A stretch of 64,000 nt of DNA from Hortaea werneckii (Eukaryota; Ascomycota; Dothideomycetes; Mycosphaerellales; Teratosphaeriaceae), in assembly GCA_037044905.1 (NCBI GenBank), contig JBAOKB010000146.1:62001-126000 (forward strand). The letters are read 5' to 3'. A program made the position numbers and the translations under genes. Shown one piece after another: positions 32,773 to 42,399 of the stretch (position 1 is the first letter of the stretch; every line of letters begins with the position of its first letter). The notes under the pieces are model-generated. The model had not been told where the DNA came from. It did no database searches and saw only the letters and a list, made by a program, of their open reading frames with translations.

Positions 32773-34140
32773 ATGGGTCTTGCGAAGGTCAGACACGACG
32801 ACATGGACAATCCCGCAGTAACCGCAAATGCCGACCAGCGGATACGAACATCGGAGGCCCAGCAGAGTAACGGCGCTGGAGACACCCCCACGGAACCGCA
32901 AGCTGGAAGTACGCTCCACGATACCAATGGGCGGAGCAGCAATGTCAATAAGCGAGTCGGCTCATCGAAAGATGAGCATGGCTGGCGGAGGATCGTCCGC
33001 AACTTCTCCCCATCATGGTTCTCAGTCACGATGGGCACTGGCATTGTGGCCAATATCTTCTACATCATCCCCTGGAAAGCCGACTGGCTGCACTACCTCA
33101 GCATCATCTTCTTCGTGCTGACCGTAGTCCTCTTCGCGCTGGCTTTCATAGCCAGCGTCCTGAGATACACCATCTGGCCGCAGATCTGGACGGTCATGAT
33201 CCAAGACCCCACCAACAGTCTCTACCTGGGCACCATTCCCATGGGCTTCGCAACGATCGTGGAGATGTGGATTTTCATCTGCGTTCCTGCGTGGGGCCAA
33301 TGCGCCGCATATGTTGGCTGGGCGCTCTGGATGCTGGACAGTGTTGTCGCAGTCGCCGTCACTGTAACGTTAGGCATTCTCCTCATGTCTGCAAGCCATC
33401 AGCGCTCCTTAGACAGTATCACGGCTGCGCAACTACTTCCACTGGCGGCGACTATCGTCGCAGCAGGCACTGGGTCCGAAGTCGCTGCTGTCCTACCCAA
33501 TGCACAACAAGCTCTTGGGACGATCATAGCTAGCTACGTGATGTGGGGGATGGCTACGCCCATGGCGCTCACTGTCCTCGTCATGTACTACCAGCGCCTC
33601 GCATTGCACAAGATGCCTCCGCGCGAAGTCATTGTGAGTGCCTTTCTTCCCCTTGGGCCCCTCGGCTTTGGTGGCTACACTATCCTCTACCTGGGCAAAA
33701 TGGCGAAACAGGTCTTTCCCCAAACCCAGAGCCTTGATCCCATGGCCGGCTCAATAGCCTACGTCCTAGGCTTCTTCGTCGCTCTGATCATGTGGGGTTG
33801 GGGTCTTCTCTGGTTCGCTTTTGCCTTGGCGGCAATATACAAAGCGCGACCTTTCCCTTTCAACATGGGTTGGTGGGGTTTCACTTTTCCACTGGGTGTC
33901 TATTCGGTATCTACCATCTTAATTGGCGAAGAGTTGCCAAGCCGGTTCTTCAAGGTACTGGGGACTATATTTGGAACTGCGGTCATTCTCTTATGGGTGG
34001 TGATTGCGGCTGGTACAGCAAGGGGTGCCTGGACCGGGGTTCTGTTCAATGCTCCTTGCTTGGCCAATCTGAAGGAGAAGCGTGAGGTGATCGAGCGAGG
34101 AAGTAGTGAGGAAGAGAAGGTGATAGATGGGCAACGCTAA
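32773..34140 (+). CDS. ssu1: SSU1-type sulfite efflux / C4-dicarboxylate transporter (TDT family)
   Basis: This tellurite-resistance/dicarboxylate transporter family protein has 455 aa in a single exon. After a 60-residue hydrophilic N-tail (residues such as NPAVTANADQRIRTSEAQQS) comes the family start RNFSPSWFSVTMGTGIVANI, then about ten membrane segments. These include YLSIIFFVLTVVLFALAFIA, LYLGTIPMGFATIVEMWIF, LLPLAATIVAAGTGSEVAAV and MGWWGFTFPLGVYSVSTIL. TMGTGIV, YLGTIPMGF and WWGFTFPLG are hallmarks of Ssu1 sulfite pumps and related malate carriers. The yeast protein exports sulfite at the plasma membrane. Ssu1 proteins and Mae1-like dicarboxylate carriers share these motifs; the long N-tail and PAWGQCA region favour Ssu1, so function is probable but not certain. 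Confidence 0.88.
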   Translation: MGLAKVRHDDMDNPAVTANADQRIRTSEAQQSNGAGDTPTEPQAGSTLHDTNGRSSNVNKRVGSSKDEHGWRRIVRNFSPSWFSVTMGTGIVANIFYIIPWKADWLHYLSIIFFVLTVVLFALAFIASVLRYTIWPQIWTVMIQDPTNSLYLGTIPMGFATIVEMWIFICVPAWGQCAAYVGWALWMLDSVVAVAVTVTLGILLMSASHQRSLDSITAAQLLPLAATIVAAGTGSEVAAVLPNAQQALGTIIASYVMWGMATPMALTVLVMYYQRLALHKMPPREVIVSAFLPLGPLGFGGYTILYLGKMAKQVFPQTQSLDPMAGSIAYVLGFFVALIMWGWGLLWFAFALAAIYKARPFPFNMGWWGFTFPLGVYSVSTILIGEELPSRFFKVLGTIFGTAVILLWVVIAAGTARGAWTGVLFNAPCLANLKEKREVIERGSSEEEKVIDGQR

Positions 34141-34668
34141 GTTGTTTAGAAACGAGTCACAGGCAACTCATATAATCCTTGTAGTATATTTTAAAGCTTT
34201 GAAACCACTTGTTACAAGCTCAATGTCGATAAAGTCCCAGCGAAAAAGATAAGCTGCGACGAGGATCGACGCTCCGGAGGCTCAAGCCTGGCCAAGACAA
34301 TCTCTTTCCGACTGCTTGGAGACCCGCCAAGACGCTGTGACCTCGCTGAATGCAAACGAACAGAATCAGTCCTTGGCCAAGGTGACAAGGAACATGCAAT
34401 CACCTCTCCCAGGACTGAGCCGACTACAACACCACAGTCCCTCTTAGATTGTGCGATGATGGGACATTCGAAAAAACATTGCCGCAAGGACTACAGCAGA
34501 CACGAGAGCGACGGTAAACGCGCTGCAAATCATTTTGAACAAATGGTTTCATTCAGGTGGGGTATCTCGTTCAACAACTCATCTAATCATGGCCCAACTC
34601 CCAATGCACAAAGCCCAAACCCTCTTCGCCTGCCTTGTCTTCATTGTATCCTCCTCGAGTTGGAATCC
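34141..34668. other. Convergent 3' region
   Basis: This lies between the 3' ends of the SSU1-like gene and the MFS gene. Open frames here overlap the MFS gene antisense or have no features. Confidence 0.45.
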
Positions 34669-36489
34669 CTACAAGCTGGCCTTCCCTCTCGTCTCGATCG
34701 GCAAGAAGACCATGGCGATGAAGGCGGCGAAGAACAGCGCACCGCTAGCGTAGATGGGGCCACTTGCGCTACCGGTCGCGTTGACGGCCACAATTGGGGC
34801 GCAGAGTCCCGCCACCCGGTTGAGGAAGCTGCTGATACCCGTGCCGGTGCCTCGGTTCGGAGCCGGGAAGACTTCAGGGGTGTATGCGTACAGCACGCCG
34901 TAGGAGACGTTCTGGAACAGAGCCTCCAAGCAAGAGAACGTGAGCTGGAAGTCCGGGTCGTCCGAGATGGTGAAGCAGAAGAGGAAGATGCCGGTGATGA
35001 CTGTTCCGAGGGCCATGGTTCCCTTGCGCCCGACGTACTTGATGTCGACGGTGAAGCAGGCGATGATTGAGCCAGGAACACCGACAACTGCGGTGATGGC
35101 GTAGTTACGGTAGGTGGTGTAGGTCGAGGTGTCGCCAGAGCCAAGGTACTGGGGCAGGAAGGCGTTGAAGAGCGGGTAACCCATGCCGATGCTCGCCCAG
35201 CAGAACCAGAGCAGCACAGTGGTAAGAGCGAGCTTCCATCCGTGGAAGAGAGGACCGATGCGCTGGGCAGAGAATTTGGACAGCTGTCGCTTGATGATTT
35301 CGAGCGTGCTCAGCTTGTCGTCCTGGACAGCATCCGGGTGACCGCCAATCTCATTGAGGATGTCCTCAGACAGCCACGTCTTCGCTTTGTTGTGCTTGGC
35401 AATGCCGTAAACGACTGCAACGGCCTCTGACTGGCGGCCACGAGAGAGGAGGAACTTCGGCGATTCGAAGAGGTGGAACAGGAAGAAGCGGCAAATGAAC
35501 ATGCAGAAGGTCAGGGCGCCGATGGTCAAGATGAAGTAGCGCCAACCCCAGTTGTTTTCTTTGCCGCAGCATGGCTGTTGACCGCCAGTGGCATTGCAAG
35601 ATTCCAGATCGGAAGCGCAGCTGTAGTTGGTGATGAAAGGCCAGGCGATCAAAGAGGCAATGAGGTTACCCACTGGCCACCACACGGACAGCAAGGTAAG
35701 CAAGTTGCCACTGGCGAACGGGATGAATTCCAGGAAAAGAGCTCCGTCGACTGGGAGGTTGCCTCCCACACCAAGACCAACGCAAGCGTAGAGGCCGCAT
35801 GCTCCGATCCAGGTGGGGGCACCACCAGCAGCCAAGCCAAAAACACCAGCCAGGAAGCTATAGGGAGGACGCACGTCAGCGCTCGTTCAAATGGATGCCA
35901 CAGGTTGTGCAGCCTCGCCGGAGGAAGCCTTCCCCGCGCGATAATGCGTAACTTACAGAGTGCCATTGAACGCAAGCCGACGGCCTACGACGTCGGACAT
36001 GATGCCCCAGAAGCTAGCGCCGATGCACAACCCGGTGAAAAGTGCCAGCGTGGTGTAACGGACTTGGTCGCCGCCAATGCCAAACTCTGCCGAGATCTGC
36101 GGCAGGGTCAGGGCCACGCCTTGCAGCCACAGGTTGTCGGCCAGCCAGCCAAACCCGCAGAGAACGAAGAGCTCCCACTGATACCGGCCCATGCCAATGT
36201 CAGTGATGGCCTTGTTGATCACCTGGGACTTGCGGTCGTAGGCAGTATCGTGGCCGCTCATGGCCACTTCGGCGTCGATCTCGGCCTTCAGGCTTTCCAG
36301 AGTAAGGACGCCTGCCTGTTGGCTGGCTTGCGAGGACGCATCATCGGAAGGACTGTCCTCGGGCTTCTCGTCTTCTTTGTCGGGGGCCGTGGATGGATCC
36401 CGTCTGGCATTCGCTAACGGGACGTGTACGCCTGGAAAGTCGGACACATCGTGGGTCGCAAAGGGGTTCATAAATTTCGAGAAAGTCAT
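34669..36489 (-). CDS. MFS transporter, SVOP/metabolite-proton symporter type
   Basis: This 573-aa major facilitator is encoded by two exons (36489-35957 and 35857-34669; intron GTAAGT..TATAG). The N-terminal 130 residues are cytosolic and rich in Asp, Ser and Glu, then DIGMGRYQWELFVLCGFGWL starts membrane segment 1, with WLADNLWLQGVALTLPQI. The loop 2-3 motif is WGIMSDVVGRRLAF. ACVGLGVGGNLPVDGALFLE is the mark of the SV2/SVOP-like group. The central part includes CCGKENNWGWRYFILTIGAL and FHLFESPKFLLSRGR. Segments 7-12 include KYVGRKGTMALG and TPEVFPAPNRGTGTGISSFL. The substrate is unknown; the group covers organic acids and other small metabolites. No frame break. It lies tail to tail with the SSU1-like gene. 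Confidence 0.87.
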
Positions 36490-37873
36490 GGTCGCTATGG
36501 GTCAGGAAGGTGCAGTGGGCAACAACACAGTGTCACTTCTGCGCTGGGTAGAAATCAATCCAAGGTCACAACAAGATTGTGGTTAGGGGGGCGCTCTGGA
36601 ATAGGTGCTTTTGGTTGCCGTAGAGATAGGCGCTTTGGCTTCGTCCAATGGAGGAGGTGCTTTGGAAATGATCGACCGCTCTGGAAATCTGGCTGCTCTG
36701 GGTTTCTTTTCGGCTGACTGCAGTCGGCAGGTGCGGAGAAGTCGAGAGACTGATAAGGACCAAGCTGACTTTTTGGCGCTATGGCTCGCCCTGGTGTATC
36801 GAGTTGCCGCTTACTGTACGCGTTCACAGTGATGGTGAGTGGTACTGCACACTGATTTTGCGGAGCTCTTTGTGTCGTTGCTGTCTAGTGGTAGTAGTCA
36901 CAGCCAAAAGATGGCTTAGGGTTGTCGTTGGTGTCTGGAGTAGCGAGGAATGGGGGAACGCTTGGAGATGAGGAGATTAAATGGGTGACGGTGGACACAC
37001 ACGAAACCCACGTTTGGAAAACTTTTCCCGGTGAGAAATTGTGGGCTTATTGGTGTAGTTGGAACGCCAGGCTTTACCTTTCCGGAGCAACGACGTCAAT
37101 GTCTACCGATAGCGTGTAGCCTCACGTGGGCACGTCTATCGAAGAGACGGTTGGAGTTGTTGCACGCCAATCACAAGTCGTCGTGGAGGGAACTTTGACC
37201 TCCATCAAATCCTGTTCGGATTATTACCTCCGGAGACATGCGAGATGTGGTAGGGCGTAATGGAAGGCATACAGTAATGCCAAGCTTCTGTGGACCAACT
37301 CTATTGCCTGACTTCGGTGGGCTAAAATATTATTGAATGAGGTCAATTAGAATTTCAGGTGCCGCCGACCCACCGCATCCAGTAGTCCATGTAGACGACC
37401 TGATTGCAATGTGCACATCGGTGCTGCTTCGAGCACAACTCCGCAAAATACTACTGTCGTGCGAGCGAGAATTTGTCGCTGTATCATCAAGGAGGATGTT
37501 GGCCCATTGGGCATGTGGTGAAGACAAGATCGCGGCATGTTGGAACAAGCTGTTGAGAAGCGGAGCTTGAGTCCGGACCGCTGTCCGGACCGCGATGGAT
37601 CTCGAGTCGAGCGAGAGGCAGGCGAGATCCGCACCGAACACCACCTGCATGCCCATGTGGACAACCTGGAACCTGGCCTGCAGGTGAACCTAAGGTTCTC
37701 ATCTTGTCTGCCTGAGGCATAGTTTTGTTCCCAACATTTTGAGCACCCGTGGACCCGACGCAACACGAAGGCCTCGGGGGGTAGGAGGTACCTCCGTAAT
37801 CCATACAGTAGTAGTAAAAGCGCTTCCAGGTAGGCCCGATATAAATCACGATCGGGACCGCGAGCTGACTTAC
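36490..37873. other. Intergenic, with uncertain coding remnants at 37330-37870
   Basis: The left part is the promoter of the MFS gene and has no recognised site. At 37330-37870 several minus frames are open and overlap, and a 12-base direct repeat (GTCCGGACCGCT / GTCCGGACCGCG) lies at 37571-37594. They may hold further exons of the candidate gene starting at 37999, but no consistent splice model could be fixed by eye. Confidence 0.3.
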
Positions 37874-37999
37874 CTCTTCGGCCTTCCAAGGCGAAGGATC
37901 AGCTTCGCTTAGGTGCGGCTCATTCCTCCGAATAGCGTCATCACCAGGAAGGCTGGGCAATTGCTTATTAAAATGTTGGAAAATACTGGGGCCAGTCAA
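37874..37999 (-). CDS. Candidate first exon of an unrecognised gene
   Basis: A 42-codon reading begins MTGPSIFQHFNKQLPSLPGD, continues IRRNEPHLSEADPSPWKAEE, and ends exactly at a strong donor, GTAAGT at 37873. The composition is protein-like. Downstream exons are not resolved; one open frame further along reads LLNSLFQHAAILSSPHAQWA. The region reads as a possible short gene or pseudogene. No family is recognised. Confidence 0.3.
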
Positions 38000-38043
38000 T
38001 GACTCGTGATTAATCTACCGTGGTCGATGTTGCAACTCATCAA

Positions 38044-39440
38044 CTATCCCTTCCCATGTCGCCCCATCCTGACCACGGGATACTTCTCCATAGCCTCATA
38101 CCACAACAGCATACTCCCGATCAAATAAGCAACGCTCGCCCACAGTAGTGACAGGTCGCCTTGATATCCACACCAAGACGTAGTACAGTAGCCAAAAGCA
38201 GCGCTTAGTGTCCACCCGACACTTCCGATCATATTAAACGCCCCGATCCACCATCCCAACGCGTGAGGAGCAGGCAGGTACCATTTCTCCTGCGTCTCTA
38301 GCATGTACAGTAGGCTCGAAATCACGAACAAGACGCCACCGACGAGGTAGGTCAGCCAGTAGATCCCCTGCAGGACGCCTTGAGACAGGTGGTTGTAGAT
38401 TCCCGGCAGTGCCAACAGGCCGGACACCCAGAAGACGAACGTCCCGATCGCCAGCGTGAAGGATGCGAGGAAGCCGATCTCGAAAATATAATGGTGTCGG
38501 AGCTCGTCCCAGGAAGGTAACCATTGCCATCGTCGCTGGCCGGAAGGCCTTGGAACCCCTACCGCAGCCGTGCGGAATCCGACTTGATGGTGATGCGAGC
38601 ATTGCTCCGGATCCGGTCGAAGACGCTGTTTCGACTGGGCTCCATCAGGCTTGACTTCGAAATCCGAAGAACGACCCTGACCAGGACGACGACGAGGACG
38701 ACGACGCCTCCCGGACTGCTCTTCCTCTTCCTCCTCGCCATCACCCCCAAAAAGCTCCTTCTCCACCGCCCACCCAAAACACTCCGTCTGCTTCTCATTC
38801 GTCGCCTCGACCACTAACAGAAACCCTCCCACCGCGAACAACGTCGCGCCGAGGAACGACAGGATCCCGCCGGCCGTGAGCTCCTCCCCCGGAAACTCCG
38901 TCGCCGGCCACGCGATCGGTACCCAGTAGAAGCACCCGGCTATGACGAACAGCACGCAGCCCACGGAGAATAGGACTCCGATCCACCATGACACATCCCA
39001 CCAGGCATACACGTACAGCATGCGTAGGATATTCCGTGCTGTTCTGGCTAGTGTTCTTGATAGAGGGGGCTCAGTGCCTTTTCGGGACTGGATCACTAGC
39101 GGGTGTCGACCTATCACAGTTGGAGAAGGGTTGGCAGTTTTGGTCAGCTAAAAGACTTCTTGCTAAAGACTATAGTGGACGAGCTACCTTTCCGATTATC
39201 CCTCGCCCTCCACCGGTACTGCGCAGCAGTAGCATTCGCATTGGCGGCGTCGGCGAGTCCTTCCTTCTCGCTGTTCGCATCCCAGACTTCGTACCCTTTG
39301 CGCGTTGGGTGGAGGAATGGGATCGGTTTTGCGACGAGATCCGGTCGCGGTCGAAGTTGTGGTGGTGATTGCGGCGGCTGCTGCTGCAGCTGCTGTTGAC
39401 TATCTGCATCTTGTTGTTGTTGCTGCTGTGTTTTGTCCAT
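38044..39440 (-). CDS. Integral membrane protein of unknown function with polyQ N-terminus
   Basis: Two exons (39440-39188 and 39110-38044; intron GTAGCT..GATAG, 77 nt) join to 439 aa. The start MDKTQQQQQQDADSQQQLQQ is a Gln-rich tract, followed by IPFLHPTRKGYEVWDANSEK. The exon junction reads RDNRKGRHPLVIQS. Membrane segments come in two groups. The first has WWIGVLFSVGCVLFVIAGCF and GGILSFLGATLFAVGGFLLV; the second has IFEIGFLASFTLAIGTFVFW, QGIYWLTYLVGGVLFVIS and LLWASVAYLIGSMLLWYEAM. Between them sits a charged loop with EEEEEEQ and an Arg-rich run (RRRRPRRRPGQGR). Both groups share a WW-IGVLF/WWIGAFN pattern, suggesting an internal duplication. Function is unknown. No frame break. Confidence 0.78.
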
Positions 39441-40687
39441 TGTACATAGTACAGTGAGTCTTACTCCCTTTCGTGACCACACTGACGAGAAACGCGCTCT
39501 GGAGGTTTATTGCTGCTGAAGGCGGATATCTCTCGAGCTGTTGAATGCTGTTCTTATCGATGGCACTTCACGAGCGTACAGGTGCCTGCCTATGAAACAG
39601 AAGTCAAGACAACGTCAAACGTCCACGTCAAACGTCCACGTCGTAGGATTCTAACAAGTCGTCCTCTCCCGCGCGCTTGAGTCTTATTGTTTGAGGGAGA
39701 CGAAATATCGCGCACGTGTCTGTCACCATGTGCTTCCCATGTGCAGAGAGGAGAGCCTCCCATGTCATACCGTGTAAGTCCGGGGAAGGCCGCGTCTCTC
39801 GGACTGGCTTGCAGGCCGCGGCGCGCGGGAAGACAGGATCCTGGGGGGGATGCCGGGTTTTCCGAAACGCTGGCCGCGGCTTTCTGATGGATCTTTGGTC
39901 CGATTCAATGCCCCTTTCAGCCGAGAATTTACCGGCGACCAAACAATTAAAAATTCCGAAAAAAAAAAAGAAAAAAAAAACAATCCCAAAAGAAGAAAGA
40001 AGGTAAATCAGGAAAATCAGGAAGCGATAGGGAAGGTAAAAAAACACAGTAGTCATGAGAGAGTGAGAGATAGAGCAAGGTGGAGTTGAAAAATGACATA
40101 GAAATCAAGAAATTAAAGGACAAAAAATGTAAAAAAAAAAAAAAAAATGCAACGATGTAAAATGACTCTTCCAGCCAAATCGTACCTATTTCCCCTCTTC
40201 CTCTCCATCCCCCCTCTTAGAAGGTCAAGAGAATTCTGAGACGAGTCCACGAGAAGGGAGGGGAAAAAAAAGAGTAAAATGCTAATATCACATGAGACAC
40301 ATCCGGGTGGGACACCCCCTTTTCCATTCCCATTTCTTCCCAACTCGCCCTCCCCCTTTCCGTCATTCTTCCCTTTTCGTCTTCTCTTCTTGCCCCCCCT
40401 AATAACTTTCACCTGCTTGGCCTGCTTTGGCAGCTCGCCAGCTTTTCGCGCCTGACTGGCCTAAGGGGTGTGTGCAAGACCAAACTCATCGTGTGGAGCT
40501 CTTCCCTTGCTTTTACTTTGACCCCCTCCCTCCCTCTCTCCCTCCCGTGGAATCTTTTGTGAATGTTACCGTATTCCCTCTCGGGGTATTCTAGTCCCCT
40601 GCCTTTTTTTTTTACCCCCATATCCGTGTATCTCACTTCCCTTCCTCCCTTCCTAACCGTGGCCCCATCCTCCCCCAGTCCCAGCTT
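39441..40687. other. Intergenic, low-complexity
   Basis: No gene is supported. Features are a 13-base tandem repeat at 39612-39642, A-rich tracts at about 39959-39981 and 40127-40147, and long C/T-rich stretches at 40290-40680, which would be G/A-rich 3' sequence for the minus-strand gene that follows. Confidence 0.45.
39612..39642. repeat. 13-base tandem repeat
   Basis: ACGTCAAACGTCC occurs twice in a row from 39612, followed by a partial third copy (ACGTC). Each unit holds two ACGT cores. It lies in the 5' flank of the polyQ membrane protein gene, about 180 bases upstream of its start. Confidence 0.7.
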
Positions 40688-41415
40688 TCACCGCGACGCC
40701 CCCCGATCCACCATCACGTACTCGTTGCTGCTCCCCGTGTACTCCCTCCTAGGCGTCTCCGGCAGTCCGCCGGGGACGTGCGACATTAGGGTCTGGGTAT
40801 CTTCGCGCGTGGGCTGCTGGGGTCTACTGCCGGGGGTTGGCCTCTCGGTCGCGTAGGGAGGAGTTTGCTGCTGCTGTTGTTGCTGATGTGGAGGCGGTGG
40901 AGGTGGAGGACCTGAGGGTGCGGGGGGAGCTGCTGCTCCGCTTGTCGCTTGTCGTGGGTTTGTAGGCTGGCTGCTGCGCGGGGCGCTGGTGTCAGGGGCT
41001 GGGGCTCGCCCGGATGAGGAGGTTCCCCCTGTCGCGGCTGCGAGGCGTTGTTCTGTCTCGCGGAGCTTGGCTTCGAGTTTTTCGAGCTCCGAAGAGGCGG
41101 AGGTGACGGTTTGCTGTCTGTGAAAGGGGGGAGAGGTCAGTCAGACAGGGCGTTTCTGTGGAGATTGCTTATTTTGGTCGGATTGTGTAGAAGGGTGGGT
41201 AGGGATGGGGCGTACTTCTGCTGGACGTCTTGGGCGAGCTGTCCGAATGCGGGACCTTCGCCTAGGCCGAACATGGAATCCAGGTCGGCGGAGAAGCTCT
41301 GCACGACGGTACTGGGGAGTCAAGTCAGTACGCGGTGTCCTGAGGGGGAAATGCTGACTGGGGTTGCTTACGACTCATCCGGGCGCACGGAGGAGTTATT
41401 CTGTTCTCCCGCCAT
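40688..41415 (-). CDS. Small coiled-coil / Pro-Gln-rich protein of unknown function
   Basis: Three exons (41415-41372, 41311-41216, 41117-40688) join into 189 codons plus stop, with introns GTAAGC..CCAG and GTACGC..ACAG. The protein begins MAGEQNNSSVRPDES, continues VVQSFSADLDSMFGLGEGPA and a heptad-like helix, SASSELEKLEAKLRETEQRL. A Pro run then a Gln run follow (GPPPPPPPHQQQQQQQTPPY), and the end is EYVMVDRGASR. The clean three-exon join, in phase throughout, is the main support. I recognise no family. The short N-terminal part plus coiled coil is probably the conserved unit. Confidence 0.7.
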
Positions 41416-42399
41416 TGTGCACCTTGGGAAGACTACCCCTCTTTGATTGGTGGGTTGGGTGGTGTTTGATATTGGACTCGGTGGGTGGAAAGCTCGCTTA
41501 TGCGGGCTTGATGATGTCTGAGAGTGGGTAGACACGGGGATTGGAATTGAGTAGAAGCTTCAGGGGGGAGGAAGTGGAAAGAGAGACAGGTGTTGAGTAT
41601 GTGTGCGTGTAGACGAGGGATGATTGTTTACGGAGGGGAAGGCTTATTTCGAGTCAATATAGGAGATGATCGACCCCCGGGGAAGAGGTCAGGACGGGTG
41701 TCTGAGGGGGACGGAGGCAGCGAAGGGTCTTGTCTGACAATCTTAGCACAGGGTCCCTTGGATGCAAGGGGAAAGCGCGACACGAGCGACGGACGTAAGC
41801 TTGGCGGGACAATAAGGTATATGTACCTAGTAGGTAGGGAGTGGGAAGCGAGTCACGACGACTGAATTGATCATGAATCTATACCATCCCATCGGCTGCT
41901 ATGGAAATACTAGGTACCAATGCCTACCTACGCAAGACCAGGGCAGATGCACTACCTCACCTCCCAGGTACCGGTTGGTACGGGAATGTACCGCTCCTCG
42001 GGCTCGGTGCGGGTGCCTCATTGAGCCATTTTAGCGGCGGCTACTCCCACAGTCACGACGGCCTCAGGCTTGACCAACAGCAGCACCTGCCCACCTGCAG
42101 GCATCTCCCGCCCGGTCGCAAATTGTTCACTGGGCACGCGCGACGTGTACGGGACAGAGCGAGCGGGATTGAAGGAGACAGCCGTTCGCATTACGACTTG
42201 GATGACACCTTACTTTCACATACAATTCGATGACGGTTGAACCACGCACCATGTTGGTCTCGTAGATCAACCCACGGCCCCGTGAACGCTGAACGACCGC
42301 GACCTTCCACCCTTTCTATCATGCCCGCGCATCCCCGCTGTCTCCATCCAACGACTTCGGGACCTTCTGCTGCAGCCTCAGGCTGGCGCTTTCCACCTC
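41416..42399. promoter_or_regulatory. Divergent promoter region of the coiled-coil and bromodomain genes
   Basis: The two flanking genes diverge. No TATA box or known site is evident. Small palindromes around GGTACC (about 41914-41992) are present. Open frames at 41590-41865 and 41901-42233 have no features. Confidence 0.4.
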
